Source of the DNA: Thiomicrospira cyclica ALM1
Lineage (GTDB): Bacteria > Pseudomonadota > Gammaproteobacteria > Thiomicrospirales > Thiomicrospiraceae
Direction of reading: 5' to 3'
Assembly: GCF_000214825.1 (NCBI RefSeq)
Contig: NC_015581.1
Coordinates: forward strand, 992,001-1,056,000
DNA length: 64,000 nt
In this document: one piece after another, positions 62,738-64,000 of the stretch
Position numbering within the stretch: position 1 is the stretch's first letter
How the letters are laid out: the number at the start of each line of letters is the position of its first letter
Translations under genes and position numbers: made by a program
The notes under the pieces: model-generated
The model's input: only the letters and a program-made list of their open reading frames with translations
Database searches by the model: none
What the model was told of the DNA's origin: nothing

Positions 62738-63829
62738 TTACTTATACCCATTCGGATTCATCGACTGCCAGCGCCAAGCGTCTTCGCACATTCGCTCTAT
62801 GCCCAATTCCGCTTTCCAGCCCAACATTTCAAACGCATAGCTCGGGTCGGCATAACATTGCGCGACATCACCAGGCCTGCGGGCTACAATTTCATAAGGC
62901 ACAGCTTTACCCGATGCCTGTTCAAACGCCTTCACCATTTCCAATACCGAATAACCGCGCCCAGTGCCTAAATTCACCGTCACCAGGCCTGGTTGTTGCA
63001 TTAACTTCCGCAAGGCCGCCACATGGCCTTTCGCTAAATCCACCACATGAATATAATCGCGCACCCCTGTGCCATCGACTGTATCGTAATCGCCACCAAA
63101 TACAGACAACTTCTCACGCTGCCCCACCGCCACCTGCGATACAAACGGCATCAAATTATTCGGAATCCCATTCGGGTCTTCACCAATCAAACCCGACTCA
63201 TGCGCCCCAATCGGATTAAAATAACGCAACAAACCAATCGACCAATCTGAATCACTTGCAAAAACATCCCGCAAAATGTTTTCCACCATCAACTTCGAAG
63301 CGCCATACGGATTGGTGGTCGATAACGGAAAATCCTCACGAATTGGCACACTCTTTGGGTCTCCGTACACCGTCGCCGACGAACTAAACACCACCCGCTT
63401 GCAACCAAACTCCGCCATTACCTCAAACAACGCCACCGAACCCGATACATTGTTATCGTAATAACGCAACGGCATCGCCACCGATTCCCCCACCGCCTTC
63501 AAGCCGGCAAAATGAATCACCGCTTCAATCTCAAACCGCGCAAAAACCGAACGCAACAACCCCCGATCCCGAATATCCCCTTGGATAAAAGTTAAACGTG
63601 CGTCATCCCGGACTTGATCCGGGATCTCCAACCGGCTAACACTGTCATTCCGGCGAAGGCCGGAATCTCCATCCAACAACTCAACCCCAGCAATCCCCGC
63701 AACCCGCTCAAGCGAGGCCACAGAACTATTACTCAAATTATCCACCACCACCAAATCATACCCAGCCGCCAACAACTCAACACACGTATGCGACCCGATA
63801 TACCCCGCACCACCTGTCACTAAAATCAT
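62738..63829 (-). CDS. galE: UDP-glucose 4-epimerase with repeat-derived insertion
   Basis: 363 aa from the ATG at 63829. Interconverts UDP-glucose and UDP-galactose. [17 protein letters not shown] is the NAD motif; the active site has SSSATVYG and YGASKLMVE (Tyr-X3-Lys). E. coli GalE is 338 aa; the extra 25 residues lie at about 53-77 and are encoded by two palindromic repeats at 63601-63629 and 63643-63670. The inserted segment reads [18 protein letters not shown] then DQVRDDA, and the normal strand [10 protein letters not shown] follows. Two CAGGCCTG words occur at 62872 and 62984. Confidence 0.95.
   Translation of the reverse strand: MILVTGGAGYIGSHTCVELLAAGYDLVVVDNLSNSSVASLERVAGIAGVELLDGDSGLRRNDSVSRLEIPDQVRDDARLTFIQGDIRDRGLLRSVFARFEIEAVIHFAGLKAVGESVAMPLRYYDNNVSGSVALFEVMAEFGCKRVVFSSSATVYGDPKSVPIREDFPLSTTNPYGASKLMVENILRDVFASDSDWSIGLLRYFNPIGAHESGLIGEDPNGIPNNLMPFVSQVAVGQREKLSVFGGDYDTVDGTGVRDYIHVVDLAKGHVAALRKLMQQPGLVTVNLGTGRGYSVLEMVKAFEQASGKAVPYEIVARRPGDVAQCYADPSYAFEMLGWKAELGIERMCEDAWRWQSMNPNGYK
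63601..63670. repeat. Two palindromic repeats inside the galE coding sequence
   Basis: A C-type repeat (CGTCATCCCGGACTTGATCC then GGGATCTCC, 63601-63629) and an A copy (TGTCATTCCGGCGAAGGCC then GGAATCTCC, 63643-63670), 13 bases apart. They add a multiple of three in total, so the galE frame is intact. Confidence 0.92.
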
Positions 63830-63883
63830 CAAACACTATCCTTGGAAAACTCCACGCGTCACGCAAATTTCATAATCTCAAAA

Positions 63884-63964
63884 GATCCCGGCCTTCGCCG
63901 GGATGACATAAATAAAAAACTGGATGACACCTTTCCAGTAATTCCGGCGCAGGCCGGAATCTCC
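63884..63964. repeat. Family C and A repeats upstream of galE
   Basis: C at 63884-63907 (GATCCCGGCC-TT-CGCCGGGATGAC) and A at 63938-63964, with a half copy between. They lie just upstream of the galE start, where the promoter would be; the array may continue beyond the window. Confidence 0.88.
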
Positions 63965-64000
63965 TACCTAAATACCTTTTATACTAAAGACAACACCAAC

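Noticed and set aside
62467-63219. A 250-aa plus-strand frame opposite galE
   Set aside because: Its first part is repeat DNA and the rest is the complement of galE; proline- and serine-rich with no recognisable domain.
1-64000. rRNA, tRNA, tmRNA genes, transposases, prophage
   Set aside because: No conserved tRNA T-arm, rRNA stretch, transposase motif or phage structural gene was recognised by reading; a covariance search would be needed to exclude small RNAs.

Overview
The window is a chromosomal piece of a moderate-GC gammaproteobacterium. Three things point there: the gene order rimP-nusA-infB-rbfA-truB...rpsO-pnp and lepA-lepB-rnc-era-recO-pdxJ-acpS, an EarP/EF-P(Arg32) pair, and nadB divergent from rseC-mucD. 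The mix resembles the Thiomicrospira/Hydrogenovibrio group (Piscirickettsiaceae-like), but that placement is inference. No rRNA, tRNA, CRISPR array, transposase or integrase was recognised.

Layout. (1) 1-4.5 kb: an umuC gene followed directly by a DnaQ/GIY-YIG (Cho-like) fusion cut by the left edge, then divergent earP-efp. (2) 4.6-11.1 kb: a GNAT/DUF482 protein, a small DUF3820 protein and a RelE/ParE-type TA pair. Gene remnants follow, then a restriction-modification locus (zinc-ribbon DNA methyltransferase divergent from an Xre controller and HNH nuclease). (3) 11.2-18 kb: a five-gene peptide/oligopeptide ABC transporter operon with an extra membrane protein. (4) 18-32 kb: fabI, an M16 metallopeptidase and the translation/RNA operon. 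(5) 32-38.6 kb: an acetate module (acs, small membrane protein, actP) with a CBS/nucleotidyltransferase signalling protein and an exonuclease. (6) 38.7-56.9 kb: dnaE, aat, sdhCDAB-sdhE, infA, the lepA-acpS operon, mucD, rseC and nadB. (7) 56.9-64 kb: an accessory block of five toxin-antitoxin modules and a small GIY-YIG gene, all on the minus strand and separated by several families of short palindromic repeats. It ends in galE, whose coding sequence itself carries two repeat copies.

Two signals stand out. The first is a short palindromic word, CAGGCCTG (extended ACCAGGCCTG[G/C]T). I counted it by eye at least 28 times in 64 kb, mostly inside core genes on both strands. It is absent from the restriction-modification locus and the TA island. 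It behaves like an uptake-signal or HIP1-type highly iterated palindrome. The second is the repeat family of the right-hand 7 kb. Repeats provide the stop codons of two toxin genes, form tandem arrays of 22, 37 and 84 bp, sit against the start of a GIY-YIG nuclease gene, and add about 25 in-frame residues to GalE. Together these suggest a mobile palindromic repeat system, possibly linked to the GIY-YIG protein.
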